A stretch of 64,000 nt of DNA from Clostridium sp. 12(A) (GTDB lineage: Bacteria > Bacillota > Clostridia > Lachnospirales > Lachnospiraceae): contig JAGI01000002.1 of NCBI GenBank assembly GCA_000526575.1, positions 2,589,501 to 2,653,500 of the forward strand, in the 5' to 3' direction. Under the pieces are notes generated by a model that saw only the letters and a program-made list of their open reading frames with translations, was not told the origin of the DNA and made no database searches. The position numbers and the translations under genes were made by a program. Of the stretch, positions 17,526 to 25,961 are shown piece after piece (position 1 is the stretch's first letter; every line of letters starts with the position of its first letter).

Positions 17526-17559
17526 TCAAATTGATGATAAGAGGAAAAGGGAGATTCAG

Positions 17560-18144
17560 ATGGAGAAAAAAATGGGACGTCCCAGAAGCGAAAAGACAAA
17601 GAAAGCCATACTGGATGCAGCGTATGAGCTTCTGCTCGAGAATGGCTTTCCTTCTATGACTGTAGAAGGAATTGCAGAAAAAGCAGGAGTAAGTAAGGCC
17701 ACCATTTATAAATGGTGGCCCAATAAGGCTGCCGTGGTACTGGACGGCTTTTTTGCAGCTACGGAATTACTGCTAGAGGTACCGGATACCGGCTCTGCAA
17801 AGGAAGATTTAATCCTGCAGGCAGATCATCTGGCTGCATTTCTAACAAGCCCCAAAGGCAGAGTTATAACAGAATTGATTGCAGAAGGGCAATCCGATGA
17901 AAAAGTGGCAAAGGAATACAGAGACCGGTATTTTAACCCCCGCAGACTGATCTCAAAGCATATCCTGGAACGGGGAATGGAGCGAGGAGAATTCAGGCAG
18001 GATCTTGATTTAGAGCTTAGTATTGACCTTATTTTCGCACCGCTCTTCTACCGGCTGTTAATCACAGGGGAACCTGTGGATTCGGCTTTCGTAAGAAATC
18101 TGATTTCTTATGCATTTGCAGGATTGCAAGGACTTAAATCCTAA
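17560..18144 (+). CDS. TetR-family transcriptional regulator
   Basis: A 194-residue repressor. The N-terminal helix-turn-helix is VEGIAEKAGVSKATIYKWWPNKAAV, preceded by the basic arm MGRPRSEKTKKAIL. The C-terminal domain resembles TetR_C_11 (DYRDRYFNPRR-like stretch KEYRDRYFNPRRLISKHILERG). It diverges from an MFS transporter and probably represses both genes through the AAACG-N3-CGTTT boxes. The ATG at 17560 has a GGGAG site. It ends 5 bases from the convergent flavin reductase gene. Confidence 0.93.
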   Translation: MEKKMGRPRSEKTKKAILDAAYELLLENGFPSMTVEGIAEKAGVSKATIYKWWPNKAAVVLDGFFAATELLLEVPDTGSAKEDLILQADHLAAFLTSPKGRVITELIAEGQSDEKVAKEYRDRYFNPRRLISKHILERGMERGEFRQDLDLELSIDLIFAPLFYRLLITGEPVDSAFVRNLISYAFAGLQGLKS

Positions 18145-18149
18145 AGCCT

Positions 18150-18686
18150 CTATTCAATGATATAGGCAGACACAATTTCCCCATAGTAAGCGGTATGGTA
18201 ATCCCTGTTAGCCCCGTAAAAGGAGCCATCAACATCTTGAGGATAGCACGCTTTTTTGAATTCTTCTAAAATCGCATGTTCATCCTGTTTTTGTTTGTAT
18301 ACCAGCTTACATTCCAAGGTGAGGGGAAGTTCCTTTATGGCTGGCACTGTTCCCGTAACAGATGGCTCCAGTGTGAGGTTCAGCTTCTGAATTTTATCAA
18401 CAGCATGACCGGATTCCGTTCCGCATATCCCCAAAATCTTTTTATCAAAATCACCATAGGGGATATTAATTGTAAATTCAGAACTCTTATCCAGTTGCTT
18501 CTTTGTGAACCGATTTTCTCTGACAAATGCAGTGAAAATCGGTTTTCCCCATTCAATTCCAAGACTTCCCCAGGCTATGGTCATGGTGTTTACCTTGTTG
18601 TCGGCCTTTGTTGTCAGCAACGCACCTTTCTTCACTGCTTTTAAAATCTCTGAAGCATAATCAAACACATCAATTTCTTTTCTCAT
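18150..18686 (-). CDS. Flavin reductase-like FMN-binding protein
   Basis: About 178 residues from the ATG at 18686 (MRKEIDVFDYASEIL), which follows AAAGGAGAG; a longer frame from 18716 lacks a site. The split-barrel flavin reductase domain is visible: KGALLTTKADNKVNTMTIAWGSLGIEWGKP, then FTAFVRENRFTKKQL and FTINIP. Members bind FMN and reduce it or use it for small redox reactions. It lies 45 bases downstream of an iron-sulfur-flavoprotein-like gene and is probably co-transcribed, so the two may be redox partners. Substrate unknown. Confidence 0.9.
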   Translation of the reverse strand: MRKEIDVFDYASEILKAVKKGALLTTKADNKVNTMTIAWGSLGIEWGKPIFTAFVRENRFTKKQLDKSSEFTINIPYGDFDKKILGICGTESGHAVDKIQKLNLTLEPSVTGTVPAIKELPLTLECKLVYKQKQDEHAILEEFKKACYPQDVDGSFYGANRDYHTAYYGEIVSAYIIE

Positions 18687-18731
18687 TGCTCTCTCCTTTT
18701 TAAAATAGTCATACATTTAACCGATTAACAG

Positions 18732-19379
18732 CTATTCCACTTTGGTCAGCAAAATCCCCATATCATAAGCATTCTGGCAGTCTATAGGGAATTGGGTTTC
18801 CTTTACTTTGGCCTTATGGTTTTCATCAAATCTGGAAGCGTCATACTTGGAGTAATCGTGGAACTGATATGTATCATTACTGATTAGAATCTCTGATTTT
18901 CCATGAAACAGCTCTAAAAGGCGTTGGTTTTGTGTAAATATAGCTTCGTAATTGATTTTCTCCATAACATCTTTTGGAACATTCATGGTATAGATAAATC
19001 CCGAAGCGATCTTTCCCGGAAAGGTGGATAACTCTCCTTCATTATAGGATAGATTGGGGAAAAACAAACGTTCTAAAAAGGAGCGCATCACACCGGTGAC
19101 CTCACCAAAGTAAATGGGGGAACCAAGAAATATTACATCGCAGGACAATGCGTATTCCAACACTTCCTTCAGATCATCTTTCACCGCGCAGATCCCATTG
19201 CACAGACTGCCTTTTCGTTTACAGGCAAAGCAGCTTAAGCAGCCTCTGAAATTCAAATCATATAGATTTACCAGTCTTGTTTCTGCACCGTTTTCGTGTG
19301 CACCTCCTAATGCACTCCGAAGCAATACAGCCGTGTTCTCATTTTTCCGTGGACTTCCATTAACAGCCAACACTTTCAT
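18732..19379 (-). CDS. Flavodoxin-like NADPH-dependent FMN reductase / iron-sulfur flavoprotein
   Basis: A 215-residue flavodoxin-fold protein. VNGSPRKNENTAVLL is the FMN phosphate loop, and FLGSPIYFGEVTGVMRSFLERL binds the isoalloxazine ring. Cysteines 47, 50, 53, 60 and 64 form a compact C-x2-C-x2-C-x6-C motif like that of Isf-type iron-sulfur flavoproteins, which carry a 4Fe-4S cluster next to FMN. It probably shuttles electrons in the cytoplasm. The ATG follows GGAGGG. It heads a two-gene unit with the flavin reductase, downstream of the terminator of the nitroreductase gene. Confidence 0.87.
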   Translation of the reverse strand: MKVLAVNGSPRKNENTAVLLRSALGGAHENGAETRLVNLYDLNFRGCLSCFACKRKGSLCNGICAVKDDLKEVLEYALSCDVIFLGSPIYFGEVTGVMRSFLERLFFPNLSYNEGELSTFPGKIASGFIYTMNVPKDVMEKINYEAIFTQNQRLLELFHGKSEILISNDTYQFHDYSKYDASRFDENHKAKVKETQFPIDCQNAYDMGILLTKVE

Positions 19380-19420
19380 TGCGACCCTCCATAATTTTAC
19401 TTATTATGTACTCCTTTAAG

Positions 19421-19463
19421 AATAAGCCAGCGTTTGTCTTTTATGACAAAACACTGACTTATT
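19421..19463 (-). terminator. Terminator of the nitroreductase gene
   Basis: An interrupted stem pairs AATAAG/CAG/GTTTGTC with GACAAAAC/CTG/CTTATT across 19421-19463. Read on the minus strand it is followed by a T-rich run, and it separates the nitroreductase from the flavoprotein genes. Confidence 0.6.
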
Positions 19464-19477
19464 TCATTGGTATACTT

Positions 19478-20146
19478 TTATTTCCACTTCACCAGCTCAC
19501 TTATGGGCTGTCTGGACTTCTCGTGGCGGGGAGCCTCAGCCCGGTAGCCAAAGCCTGCCATAACAGATACTCCAAAGTGTTCCGGATCCATAAGTCCTTC
19601 CTTTACTAAAAGCTCATTGACCTTAGCCTGGTCAAAGCCTTCAATGGGGCAGGAATCCACGCCTAAAAACGCTGCCGCAGTCAGCATATTGGCAAGGACG
19701 ATATAAGTCTGCTTGCTGGCCCAGTCAAACAAAGCCCGGTCATTTTCCACGAGATTGAAATCATTTTCCTGGAAGTTTTTAAATGCCTTACGGACAAACT
19801 CCGCGGTCTCGTCTGGAAAATGATGCACTTCCTTCATCATATGAGTGATATATTCTGCATTGTATACCAGGTCACCGCTTTTCCTGGCCAGAAGAATGAC
19901 AAAATGACTTCCTCCCTTTAAGCTGTTTTGGGCGCCCCAAGCAAGGGGAAACAGCTTCTCCTTTAATTCCTTATCCTGAACCACAATCATATTCCAGGGC
20001 TCAAAGCCAAAGGATGTGGGGGAAAGTCTGGCTGCCTCCAATATGGTCTCAAAGTCCTCCTTTGAAACGGTTTTTTCCGGGTCAAACCCCTTACAGGCGT
20101 GGCGAAAGTTTAATATATCCAAAATGTTCTGATTCATGGTTTCCAT
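19478..20146 (-). CDS. Nitroreductase family protein (NfnB/YfkO-like)
   Basis: About 222 residues from the ATG at 20146 (METMNQNILDIL), preceded by AAAGGAGGAG; the longer frame from 20191 is not needed. FRHACKGFDPEKTVSKEDFETILEAARLSPTSFGFEPW is the FMN-binding start of oxygen-insensitive nitroreductases, and GVDSCPIEGFD and SVMAGFGYRAE complete the fold. It reduces nitro groups, quinones or flavins with NAD(P)H. The gene diverges from an HxlR regulator, a family that often controls such enzymes in response to aldehydes or electrophiles. Confidence 0.92.
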   Translation of the reverse strand: METMNQNILDILNFRHACKGFDPEKTVSKEDFETILEAARLSPTSFGFEPWNMIVVQDKELKEKLFPLAWGAQNSLKGGSHFVILLARKSGDLVYNAEYITHMMKEVHHFPDETAEFVRKAFKNFQENDFNLVENDRALFDWASKQTYIVLANMLTAAAFLGVDSCPIEGFDQAKVNELLVKEGLMDPEHFGVSVMAGFGYRAEAPRHEKSRQPISELVKWK

Positions 20147-20229
20147 GTAATCTCCTCCTTTATTTAAGCAATTAGTTGGTAATAAACCCATAGTAGCACA
20201 TACGAATCACATATTGAAGTACGAAAAAT

Positions 20230-20259
20230 AATGTTATATAATATACAAAAAGTAACATT
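20230..20259. promoter_or_regulatory. Inverted repeat in the nitroreductase/hxlR intergenic region
   Basis: AATGTTA at 20230-20236 and TAACATT at 20253-20259 are perfect inverted arms around an AT-rich centre holding TATAAT. It is a candidate HxlR operator controlling the divergent pair. The spacing of 16 bases is wide for a single dimer, so confidence is limited. Confidence 0.45.
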
Positions 20260-20290
20260 ACTATCATTTGTATACTACGGGAGAAACCTT

Positions 20291-20644
20291 ATGGAACCAT
20301 ATCCTATGACTCCGGACTGCCCCGGTGGCAAGTGCCCGGTAGAAACAACCTTAACTGTTATGAGCGGCAAATGGAAAGGTATCATCCTTTACCGCCTTTT
20401 AGATGGCAAGAAGCGTTTTCATGAGTTAAAAGAAATCATGCCTGCCATCAGCTTCCGCACTTTGACCCTGCAGCTTCGGCAGCTGGAGGCCGACGGTATC
20501 GTAGAGCGGACTGTATACCCGGAGGTTCCCCCACGGGTGGAATACGATTTAACGGAACTTGGTAAGACTATGCGCCCCATCATTGAATCCATGTTTGAAT
20601 GGGGAATACAATATCAAATCCAGAGAAAGGATACCCATGCGTAA
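20291..20644 (+). CDS. HxlR-family transcriptional regulator
   Basis: A 117-residue winged-helix protein from the ATG at 20291 (MEPYPMTPDCPGGKCPVE). The HxlR signature is clear: CPVETTLTVMSGKWKGIILYRLLDGKKRFHEL, then ISFRTLTLQLRQLEADGIVERTVYPEVPPRVEYDLTELG. The cysteines in DCPGGKCP could sense electrophiles or redox change, as in YodB-type members. It diverges from the nitroreductase gene, its likely target. Its last 8 bases overlap the start of a GntR regulator gene, so the two regulators are translationally coupled. Confidence 0.92.
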   Translation: MEPYPMTPDCPGGKCPVETTLTVMSGKWKGIILYRLLDGKKRFHELKEIMPAISFRTLTLQLRQLEADGIVERTVYPEVPPRVEYDLTELGKTMRPIIESMFEWGIQYQIQRKDTHA

Positions 20645-21356
20645 AGTACCAGCCTATATGGCAGTCCACGATTTAATCAAAAAAAGAATAGAAGATGGAA
20701 CCTATCCTGTCTTGGAATTTCTTCCCACAGAACCTGAGCTTGAAAAAATATATAAGGTAAGCCGGACCACCATAAGAAGTGCCATGGAGCTGTTAAAGGA
20801 AGAAGGCTTTGTTGAAATCAAGCAGGGCCGGGGAACCATGGTGCTGGACCGGAGAACCATTCAGGATCTAAATAAGGTCACCTCCGTAACAGAGTCCTTA
20901 AGAAGAAGGGGTTACGATGTCCGCACCAAAAGCATGTATATTGACCTGATCCCTGTCAGTGAAAAGCTGGGCAAGGAGCTTGATCTCCCTGGTGACGATT
21001 CCATTACCCGGGTCCAGAGAATCCAGCTCATAGACGAAAAGCCCATTGCGATTATGAGAAATTACATTCCAACAACTCTGGTTCCTGGACTTATTCAGTT
21101 TACCAATAAGTTCTCCGGGCTCTATCAGTTTTTGGAAGAACATTATAACCTGGAAATTGATTCTGCCCACGATAAGATATTTGCAAAGTCCGCAGATTTT
21201 GCAGAATCAGAAATGCTTAACGTCCAGCCGGGGACTGCCCTTCTTTGCATCCGCCGTATCTGCTACCGAAATGAGGAGCCTGTCTGCGTGGATGATGTGT
21301 GTATCCTTGGAGATCAGTACGAGCTGGCCATTTCCACCAACGGCCGGTATAAATAA
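20637..21356 (+). CDS. GntR-family regulator with UTRA domain (HutC type)
   Basis: About 239 residues from the ATG at 20637, with AGAAAGGA upstream inside the hxlR gene. The winged helix is YMAVHDLIKKRIEDGTYPVLEFLPTEPELEKIYKVSRTTIRSAMELL, and QGRGTMV is the wing tip. Residues about 90-235 form the UTRA ligand domain that binds small molecules, often sugar phosphates. It lies 17 bases upstream of deoC and is likely to regulate it. Coupling to an unrelated HxlR gene is unusual. Confidence 0.92.
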   Translation: MRKVPAYMAVHDLIKKRIEDGTYPVLEFLPTEPELEKIYKVSRTTIRSAMELLKEEGFVEIKQGRGTMVLDRRTIQDLNKVTSVTESLRRRGYDVRTKSMYIDLIPVSEKLGKELDLPGDDSITRVQRIQLIDEKPIAIMRNYIPTTLVPGLIQFTNKFSGLYQFLEEHYNLEIDSAHDKIFAKSADFAESEMLNVQPGTALLCIRRICYRNEEPVCVDDVCILGDQYELAISTNGRYK

Positions 21357-21373
21357 CATAGGGGGAATTTGAG

Positions 21374-22078
21374 ATGAAAGACGTTTCTTTGGAAGCTTTG
21401 GCAAAATGCATTGATATCAGCTGTGTAAAATCCGCTGACAGCACTGAGGATATGGATCATATGATAGCGGCTGCCAGGCGGTTTGGATTTATCTGCGCCT
21501 TTGCTCTTCCTGCTATGACCCCCTATCTCATCAACCATTTAAAAGGAACCGGTATTACCCGGATTGGAGGAACCGTAGGCTTTCCCTCTGGCTGTGATAC
21601 CACGAAAAGCAAGGTCTTTCAGGCCAGAGAGCTGATTGCCATGGGGTGTGAAGAAATTGATATGGTAATTAACATCGGATTCTTAAAGTCAAATATGTGG
21701 GACGAGGTCTATGAGGACATTAAGGCAGTCGCTAACGTCTGCGGCCAGATTCCCCTTAAAACAATTCTGGAAGTCACCCTTTTAACCGAGGAAGAAATCG
21801 TAAGAGCCAGCCAGCTTGCTGAGTCGGCTGGTGCTTCCTACATAAAAACAGGAACCGGCTGGTGCCAGAATCCCACCCGGTTACAACACATCCAGTCCAT
21901 TCGTTCTGCCATAAAGCCCACAATAAAAATCAAAGCTGCCGGTGGTATCCGAAGTCTTGATACCCTGCTGCAAATGAAGCAGTCAGGCTGTGACCGCTTC
22001 GGCATTTCCACTGCCTCTGCTCTTTCTATTATGAAAGAAGCTGCGTCTAATGAAGACATATCCAGATTTTTTCCCTGA
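21374..22078 (+). CDS. deoC: Deoxyribose-phosphate aldolase
   Basis: A 234-residue class I aldolase. The Schiff-base lysine is Lys158 in YIKTGTGW, the second active-site lysine is in IKIKAAGGIR near 188, and Asp in EIDMVINIGF is the proton relay. It splits 2-deoxyribose 5-phosphate into glyceraldehyde 3-phosphate and acetaldehyde in the cytoplasm. It follows the GntR/UTRA regulator by 17 bases with AGGGGG as ribosome site. No nucleoside phosphorylase or transporter is adjacent; the acetaldehyde could be reduced by alcohol dehydrogenases such as the next gene, which is only suggestive. Confidence 0.92.
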   Translation: MKDVSLEALAKCIDISCVKSADSTEDMDHMIAAARRFGFICAFALPAMTPYLINHLKGTGITRIGGTVGFPSGCDTTKSKVFQARELIAMGCEEIDMVINIGFLKSNMWDEVYEDIKAVANVCGQIPLKTILEVTLLTEEEIVRASQLAESAGASYIKTGTGWCQNPTRLQHIQSIRSAIKPTIKIKAAGGIRSLDTLLQMKQSGCDRFGISTASALSIMKEAASNEDISRFFP

Positions 22079-22190
22079 TTAAACAAAGCTCGGCAAAATT
22101 CATCATATTATTAATCCTGAATTTGATATTATTCTTTTTTTTACATCGCCTTTATTAAAATACATTATTAAATTAAATACCAAATACGAA

Positions 22191-22219
22191 TTGACCAAGC
22201 AATCATTACGATGTATAAT
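22191..22219 (+). promoter_or_regulatory. Strong promoter of the secondary alcohol dehydrogenase gene
   Basis: TTGACC (22191-22196), a 17-bp spacer and consensus TATAAT (22214-22219). The leader downstream holds the inverted repeat TTGTTA-N6-TAACAA at 22234-22251, which could be an operator. Confidence 0.78.
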
Positions 22220-22277
22220 AATCATAGTGTTGCTTGTTAATTTTATAACAATATATAATTCCAAAGGAGATGTTCTT

Positions 22278-23339
22278 ATGAAGGGTTTTGCAATGCTGGG
22301 AATTGGTAAGACAGGTTGGATTGAAAAGGATCGGCCAAAATGCGGGCCTCTTGATGCGATTTGCCGTCCCATTGTATTGGCGCCATGTACCTCTGATATT
22401 CATACGGTATGGGAAGGTGCCATTGGTGAGCGCACGGATATGATTCTCGGACACGAGACAGTGGCTGAGGTTGTGGAAGTTGGAAGCTGTGTTAAAGACT
22501 TTAAGCCTGGAGACAGGGTCATTGTTCCTGCCATTACGCCGGACTGGAATTCTGTGGAAGCACAGGGCGGTTATCAGATGCATTCAGGGGGAATGCTTGC
22601 AGGCTGGAAATTCTCAAACTTTAAGGATGGCGTTTTCGGCGAATTCTTCCATGTCAATGATGCTGACGGAAACCTGGCGATTCTTCCTGACGGCATGGAC
22701 CCAGTGGCAGCCTGTATGCTGGCAGATATGGTACCTACCGGATTTCATGGAGTTGAGCTTTCTGATGTCCAGTTTGGAGACAGCGTGGCAGTCATTGGAA
22801 TCGGCCCGGTTGGACTTATGTCCGTTGCTGGTGCTGCTCTTCGTGGTGCTTCCCACATCTATGCCGTAGGTTCCCGTCCCAACTGCGTACAGCTTGCTAA
22901 AGAATATGGGGCAACGGATATTATCAACTACCGGGAAGGGGATATCGTAGAACAAATTATGTCAAAGACCGGGAATAAGGGTGTGGATAAAGTGATTGTT
23001 GCCGGCGGTGACAACGATACCTTTGCGCAGGCCATTGCCATATTAAAGCCAGGCGGAAAAATCGGCAATGTAAATTATCTTGGTGAAGGCGATTACATAA
23101 AGATTCCCCGTATCGAATGGGGATGCGGCATGGGCCACAAGATCATTGCCGGCGGACTTATGCCAGGAGGCAGACTTCGTATGGAAAAACTGGCTTCTCT
23201 TATCTCAACCGGACGATTAGACCCAGGAAAACTGGTCACCCATCGGTTTGAAGGTATGGAAGGCATTGAACCGGCTCTTATGTTAATGAAGGAAAAACCA
23301 AAGGATTTGATTAAACCTGTGGTTGTGATTAATTGGTAA
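22278..23339 (+). CDS. adh: NADP-dependent secondary alcohol dehydrogenase (isopropanol dehydrogenase type)
   Basis: A 353-residue zinc medium-chain dehydrogenase from the ATG at 22278 (MKGFAMLGIGKTGWIEK), after AAAGGAG. It closely resembles the Clostridium beijerinckii enzyme: catalytic zinc ligands Cys37 (APCTSDIH), His59 and Glu60 (GHETVAEV) and Asp150 are in the same places, and VIGIGPVGLM begins the Rossmann fold. GSRP at the end of the second strand and the later Tyr are the NADP-phosphate contacts of that family. It interconverts ketones such as acetone or 2-butanone with secondary alcohols. It has its own strong promoter, so it need not depend on deoC. Confidence 0.93.
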   Translation: MKGFAMLGIGKTGWIEKDRPKCGPLDAICRPIVLAPCTSDIHTVWEGAIGERTDMILGHETVAEVVEVGSCVKDFKPGDRVIVPAITPDWNSVEAQGGYQMHSGGMLAGWKFSNFKDGVFGEFFHVNDADGNLAILPDGMDPVAACMLADMVPTGFHGVELSDVQFGDSVAVIGIGPVGLMSVAGAALRGASHIYAVGSRPNCVQLAKEYGATDIINYREGDIVEQIMSKTGNKGVDKVIVAGGDNDTFAQAIAILKPGGKIGNVNYLGEGDYIKIPRIEWGCGMGHKIIAGGLMPGGRLRMEKLASLISTGRLDPGKLVTHRFEGMEGIEPALMLMKEKPKDLIKPVVVINW

Positions 23340-23382
23340 GATCGGTTAGTAACGCAAAGAAGCTCTTCTAGATAATAGAGTT

Positions 23383-23479
23383 GAGGGTGCTGCAACAGGA
23401 AAGAAATCAACAAGATATAACTTCTGGTCATTGGATTAAAACCAGTCTCTTGTATCAACTTTCACGTTGCAGCACCCTC
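23383..23479. other. Long nested hairpin between convergent genes
   Basis: GAGGGTGCTGCAAC (23383-23396) pairs perfectly with its complement at 23466-23479. GAAAG/CTTTC, CAAGA/TCTTG and CTGGT/ACCAG pair further in, making a nested structure of about 97 bases. It lies between the alcohol dehydrogenase and the ABC permease gene. It may be a bidirectional terminator, a small structured RNA or a miniature repeat element; T-runs are weak. Confidence 0.6.
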
Positions 23480-23512
23480 ATTTCATACTAATCAGGCAGC
23501 AATCCCTGACTT

Positions 23513-24247
23513 TTATGAAGCCACCACATCTTTATTTCTCAGCCATAAAACCGCTATTACAGTAGATGCCCCTAAAAATAGAAGACTGCTTAAGACCAGC
23601 TGTCCAGGCGTACAGATCATCGGACCGCCCGGGCTATTGGCTCTCATTCCAATGCTCATAAGGGAATAGGGATAAAATGCCCCTGCCCCTTTAGAAAGTG
23701 CGGCTACACCCCCGATTCCTCCAATCATGGCAATTCCAACAGGTACCGCAAAGCTGCGGATGATAAGGGACAAACACAGCTGCACTCCACAGATCACAAT
23801 CCCCCCAATGGCACCATAAGCCAGCCATTCAAAAAGTTCTGGCGGCACTGGGCCTGGCAAATGGGACAGCTTTCCAGAAATAATAAATAAGATTCCCACC
23901 CATACCTGAGTCGCAAGCACCATGACCGAGGCGGTAAAAAGCTTAGATAAATAAATATACGGAATCGGCACCGGCAGTGTCATGACCGAATTCCAATTAT
24001 GGTTCGTATGTTCCAGGCGACAGAGATAAGAACAGTAAACACCAATAGTCGCAGGAAGGAAGAAATAACAGGTGAACAAGGTATGCTGTGTCCACAGGCT
24101 ATACCAGTAATCATTTAAAATACCCACATTTTGTACATAGTTAAAGGTCCCCATAAATGCCGGAAGAATAGGTAAAAGGAAAAATGCCAGCCAGACGGGA
24201 CTCCGCTTTAGCTTCATCTGTTCCGCTCGAATTATTTTAAATAGCAT
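23513..24247 (-). CDS. ABC exporter permease (lantibiotic-immunity LanG/E type)
   Basis: A 244-residue membrane protein with about six helices, of the ABC2_membrane_4 type. It starts FKIIRAEQMKLKRSPVWLAFFLLPILPAFMG, characteristic of LanE/LanG subunits, and contains CYFFLPATIGVYCSYLCRLEHTNHNWN. The gene follows the other permease by 3 bases. Together with the ATPase it likely forms a pump that removes peptide antibiotics from the membrane. It is the last gene of the operon, whose end faces the nested hairpin. Confidence 0.85.
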   Translation of the reverse strand: MLFKIIRAEQMKLKRSPVWLAFFLLPILPAFMGTFNYVQNVGILNDYWYSLWTQHTLFTCYFFLPATIGVYCSYLCRLEHTNHNWNSVMTLPVPIPYIYLSKLFTASVMVLATQVWVGILFIISGKLSHLPGPVPPELFEWLAYGAIGGIVICGVQLCLSLIIRSFAVPVGIAMIGGIGGVAALSKGAGAFYPYSLMSIGMRANSPGGPMICTPGQLVLSSLLFLGASTVIAVLWLRNKDVVAS

Positions 24248-24250
24248 ACT

Positions 24251-25000
24251 TTACCACTCCTTTCCTGCAAATGACCGACGGCCATAGACATAAATCCCTG
24301 CAAACATGAAAGCGAGCAGGAACACACCAAGCCAGTCAACCGGAACATAATAGAAATCTGAAATTCTTGTACTGGGATCCCAGTTTAACCCTACCCGCAT
24401 CATAACTCCGTAATAACCCCAAATCAGAAGTTTCCCAACTCCTTTTGGCAGGAACATGCTGAACAATCCTGCAAGACTGCCTAAAAGTCCCACCGTAAGT
24501 GGCACCATCTGATTTGCAAAATGCAGGGATAACACTTGTTGAAGCAGCAATATAGTTACATGAACCCCTATGGTAGAAATGAGATAAAACAAAATCTTAT
24601 CCCACGGAATGGGCCCGCCAAATCCTTTTATGACGCCAAAGGTCAGAATCATAAAGACCTGTATCAAAGCAATTGTCGTCACGTGAATGACGCCGCACAA
24701 GTACTTGGCATGAAACAGAGCTTCCGCTGGTATGATGGTCTCTAGGAGCTTAAAGGTCTGACCCTTATGCTCCACATCGCATAATCTGGATGCCAATACT
24801 GCAATGACGACTGGCATCATGATGGCATTGAGAATAGGGAAATGATAGAGACACTGAAACCACCCCTGGGCCAGCTTTTCCCCGGACATTCTGCCAAAGG
24901 ACCATAAGCCCCACAGGCACTGGACTCCAAGAAGGATCGCGATTGTAGTAAATACCCCCTTTCTTTTTATCTTTTGAAATTCCATTAATAGTACTCTCAT
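24251..25000 (-). CDS. ABC exporter permease (lantibiotic-immunity LanE type)
   Basis: A 249-residue permease with about six helices. Its start (LMEFQKIKRKGVFTTIAILLGVQCLWG) and the motif SRLCDVEHKGQTFKLLETI match LanE-type subunits, paralogous to the next gene (compare CRLEHTNHNWN there). Its ATG overlaps the stop of the ATPase gene by one base (TAATG), so translation is coupled. It functions with the ATPase and second permease as a three-gene LanFEG/Bce-like exporter; the peptide substrate is unknown. Confidence 0.86.
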   Translation of the reverse strand: MRVLLMEFQKIKRKGVFTTIAILLGVQCLWGLWSFGRMSGEKLAQGWFQCLYHFPILNAIMMPVVIAVLASRLCDVEHKGQTFKLLETIIPAEALFHAKYLCGVIHVTTIALIQVFMILTFGVIKGFGGPIPWDKILFYLISTIGVHVTILLLQQVLSLHFANQMVPLTVGLLGSLAGLFSMFLPKGVGKLLIWGYYGVMMRVGLNWDPSTRISDFYYVPVDWLGVFLLAFMFAGIYVYGRRSFAGKEW

Positions 25001-25914
25001 TATAGACTCACCGCCGTTCCTGTTAATTCTATGAATATCTCTTCCAGTGTCTTTTTCCTTTCTTCCAAACGGACAACTCCGATGGTTTCATGAAACAGAT
25101 GAAAGATGTGGGCAGAAAGCTCCTGATCCGAAAGCTCCGGCAAGAGGAGAAATGCCCCTTCCTCCCTGCACATGATTCCATGTCTTCGAAACACCCCTTT
25201 GGCAGCTTCATTGTCCAGGGTACGTACTGCCAGACTGCTTTTGCTCTTATCATGAAGAACCTTTAAACGGTCCTGAAATACCAGCTCTCCTTTGCTGATG
25301 ACGCCGATGTGGTCTGCCATCTGCTCGATTTCATTTAAAAGATGACTGGAAACCATGACTGTCATTCCAAAGGTCTTTGGAAGAGCGCATATGAGTTCAC
25401 GCATTTCCTGGATTCCTGCCGGGTCAAGGCCATTGGTCGGCTCGTCGAGTATGAGCAGCTTGGGATTTCCAAGAAGTGCGCCTGCAAGCCCCAGTCTTTG
25501 TTTCATTCCCAGGGAATACTGCCCTGCTTTTTTATCCTTTTGATTTTCCAGCCGGACGATCTTTAATACCCGGTCGATCTCCTCTTCCTCTACTCCTTTT
25601 AAGGTGCTGATGATTTTTAAATTTTCCCTGCCTGTTAAATGGGCGTAATAGCTTGGGGATTCTATGAGAGAACCTGCCTCTTTTAAAATGGTAAGGCGGT
25701 TTCTTTGATTCATTTCTTTGCCAAAGACGGTAATGGTTCCGCTGGTGGGCTTTGCAAGCCCCAGTATCATCTTCATGGTGGTGGACTTACCAGCTCCGTT
25801 GGGGCCGAGAAAACCATAGACCACTCCCCTTGGCACTTTTAAATCCAGATCTTTTACACTCATGGCTTCGCCGTATTTTTTGCAAAGAGCATTTGTGGTT
25901 ATGATATCCGTCAT
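25000..25914 (-). CDS. ABC exporter ATP-binding protein (LanF/BcrA type)
   Basis: A 304-residue ATPase: Walker A GPNGAGKST at 37-45, signature YSLGMKQRLGLAGALLGNP, Walker B LLILDEPTNGLDPAG, and H-loop VSSHLLNEIEQMA. The signature SLGMKQR, instead of LSGGQ, is usual for BcrA/LanF proteins. It powers the two permeases encoded downstream. The operon diverges from an OmpR-type response regulator and histidine kinase, the standard set-up for antibiotic-induced peptide exporters. Confidence 0.92.
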   Translation of the reverse strand: MTDIITTNALCKKYGEAMSVKDLDLKVPRGVVYGFLGPNGAGKSTTMKMILGLAKPTSGTITVFGKEMNQRNRLTILKEAGSLIESPSYYAHLTGRENLKIISTLKGVEEEEIDRVLKIVRLENQKDKKAGQYSLGMKQRLGLAGALLGNPKLLILDEPTNGLDPAGIQEMRELICALPKTFGMTVMVSSHLLNEIEQMADHIGVISKGELVFQDRLKVLHDKSKSSLAVRTLDNEAAKGVFRRHGIMCREEGAFLLLPELSDQELSAHIFHLFHETIGVVRLEERKKTLEEIFIELTGTAVSL

Positions 25915-25961
25915 TGTTATACTCTCCTTTTCTTTTCGATGAGTTCATGGTACCAGGGCCT

